A stretch of DNA of 64,000 nt from Phosphitispora fastidiosa (GTDB taxonomy: Bacteria > Bacillota > Thermincolia > Thermincolales > UBA2595): positions 1 through 64,000 of the forward strand of contig NZ_JAHHUL010000019.1 of assembly GCF_019008365.1 (NCBI RefSeq). The letters run 5' to 3'. Positions 63,066 to 64,000 of this stretch are shown piece after piece. The position numbers and the translations under genes are program-made. Positions within the stretch are counted from its first letter, which is position 1. Each line of letters starts with the position of its first letter. Below the pieces are notes generated by a model. The model saw nothing but the letters and a program-made list of their open reading frames with translations. It did no database searches and was not told the origin of the DNA.

Positions 63066-64000
63066 AAAAACAGCAGGTATCACATAAAATCAGTATTGTG
63101 ATTATGGCGGGGGGCAGGGGGGAACGCTTCTGGCCCCGCAGCAGGGTTGGCAGGCCCAAACAATTTGCTGACCTGACGGGAAAGGGCAGTATGCTGTACC
63201 TTACTTATAACAGGGCGCTGAAGCTGGTTCCTCCGGAACGCATTTTTGTCGTTACCGGGGCTGAGTACCGGGAGGTTACCAAAGAATGCCTTCCCGAGCT
63301 GCCACAGGAAAATATTATCATCGAACCTGAGGGAAGGAACACCGCACCCTGTATCGGACTGGCTGCAGTTACCCTGGAGCAGCGGCAGCCCGGAGCCATA
63401 ATGGCAGTCCTTCCTGCTGACCATCTGATAACAGGTGAAAATGAATTTGTCGGAGCCCTGGAGGTAGCTGCCGGGCTGGCAGAAGAGACTGGTGGGCTGG
63501 TTACCGTCGGAATCAGGCCCGACAGGCCGGAGACCGGTTATGGATATTTACGGGTAGGGAAACCAAGTTCAACAGCAGATGGAAAGACTGTTTATCGGGT
63601 TGACAGTTTTGTTGAAAAACCCGATCCGGTCAGGGCGCAGTTGTATCTCCAGGATGGCGGGTATCTCTGGAATGCGGGCATTTTTGTGTGGCAGGCCTCT
63701 GCTGTCCTTGACGAATTTAGTAACCACCTTCCCGGGATATATGCAGGGCTGCAGCAAATATGCAGTTATCTCGGTACAGAGAAATACGAGGAAGTGCTGC
63801 AGAGGATTTACCCCTGTTTAGATAAGATTTCCATAGACTACGGCATTATGGAAAAGGCAGACCGGGTTTACACCGTACCAGGTGAATTTCATTGGGATGA
63901 TGTGGGTACCTGGATGTCTCTGGAACGCGTTTTCGGGACTGACAATAATGGCAACATGTTCCGTGGGAAAGTGGTCTCCCTGAACACAGAAAACAGTATT
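63059..64000 (+). CDS. manC: Mannose-1-phosphate guanylyltransferase (partial)
   Basis: The first 314 residues; the gene runs off the window end, the family being about 350 residues in its short form. IVIMAGGRGERFWPRSRVGR and PKQFADL are the GTP loop, EPEGRNTAPCIGLAAVTL and VLPADHLI follow, then VDSFVEKPDPVRAQLYL, LWNAGIFVWQAS and FHWDDVGTWMSLERV. It makes GDP-mannose from mannose-1-phosphate for gmd at 38188. GTG at 63059, behind AAGGAGAAG 12 bases upstream. Confidence 0.95.
   Translation, partial: MKQKQQVSHKISIVIMAGGRGERFWPRSRVGRPKQFADLTGKGSMLYLTYNRALKLVPPERIFVVTGAEYREVTKECLPELPQENIIIEPEGRNTAPCIGLAAVTLEQRQPGAIMAVLPADHLITGENEFVGALEVAAGLAEETGGLVTVGIRPDRPETGYGYLRVGKPSSTADGKTVYRVDSFVEKPDPVRAQLYLQDGGYLWNAGIFVWQASAVLDEFSNHLPGIYAGLQQICSYLGTEKYEEVLQRIYPCLDKISIDYGIMEKADRVYTVPGEFHWDDVGTWMSLERVFGTDNNGNMFRGKVVSLNTENSI

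Overview
The window reads as the chromosome of a monoderm-type Firmicute of the class Clostridia, most like the Peptococcaceae/Desulfotomaculum group; the genus cannot be fixed from sequence alone. Reasons: strong AGGAGG ribosome sites, frequent TTG/GTG starts, SLH-domain surface proteins next to a CsaB-type pyruvyl transferase, LCP proteins, a MazEF pair and a Hol_Tox-like type I toxin. Every protein-coding gene lies on the + strand; the only minus-strand gene I can support is a small antisense RNA.

Layout. 0.2-5.4 kb: cell-surface anchoring (a degenerate LCP-like protein, a coiled-coil/SLH pair, a real LCP ligase and csaB), with a 370-bp imperfect palindrome and a 290-bp heptamer repeat between them. 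5.9-8.6 kb: a large S-layer protein behind a long leader. 8.8-16.7 kb: ligase-TPR membrane protein, sugar-1-phosphate initiator and glycosyltransferases. 16.7-28.7 kb: an AT-rich cassette with ABC glycan exporter (Wzm/Wzt), coiled-coil methyltransferase, glycosyltransferases and a GT-C/flippase-like/polyprenyl-P-sugar synthase module. 28.8-31.8 kb: rmlD-A-C-B (dTDP-L-rhamnose). 31.9-32.5 kb: mazEF. 32.7-35.2 kb: FN3-SLH surface protein. 35.3-35.7 kb: type I toxin with antisense RNA. 35.9-40 kb: second ligase-TPR protein, gmd, a winged-helix protein. 40.1-47.5 kb: second ABC exporter with its own AT-rich transferase cassette. 47.5-58.2 kb: fcl, glycosyltransferases, a third ligase/polymerase-like protein, second initiator, UbiA-type prenyltransferase, DUF362 protein, galE. 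58.4-62.7 kb: secreted TPR-like protein, then a HlyD-type adaptor / TolC-like / TetR operon. 63.06 kb to the end: manC, cut by the window edge.

How it fits together. The set resembles the S-layer glycosylation (slg) loci known from Geobacillus and Paenibacillus: an S-layer gene beside an initiating sugar-1-phosphate transferase, rml genes, glycosyltransferases, a chain-capping methyltransferase, Wzm/Wzt export and a WaaL/Wzy-type oligosaccharyl transferase. Here there are two exporters, two initiators and three ligase/polymerase-like proteins, so at least two glycans are probably made. ManC, Gmd and Fcl together give GDP-L-fucose; RmlABCD give dTDP-rhamnose; GalE gives UDP-galactose. CsaB would pyruvylate the wall polymer that holds the SLH proteins, and the LCP protein would attach that polymer to peptidoglycan.

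Most unusual signals: the type I toxin locus, the two AT-rich export cassettes with composition breaks inside genes, the long palindrome and heptamer array near the SLH genes, a hairpin that buries a ribosome site, and a TolC-like protein in an apparently monoderm cell.
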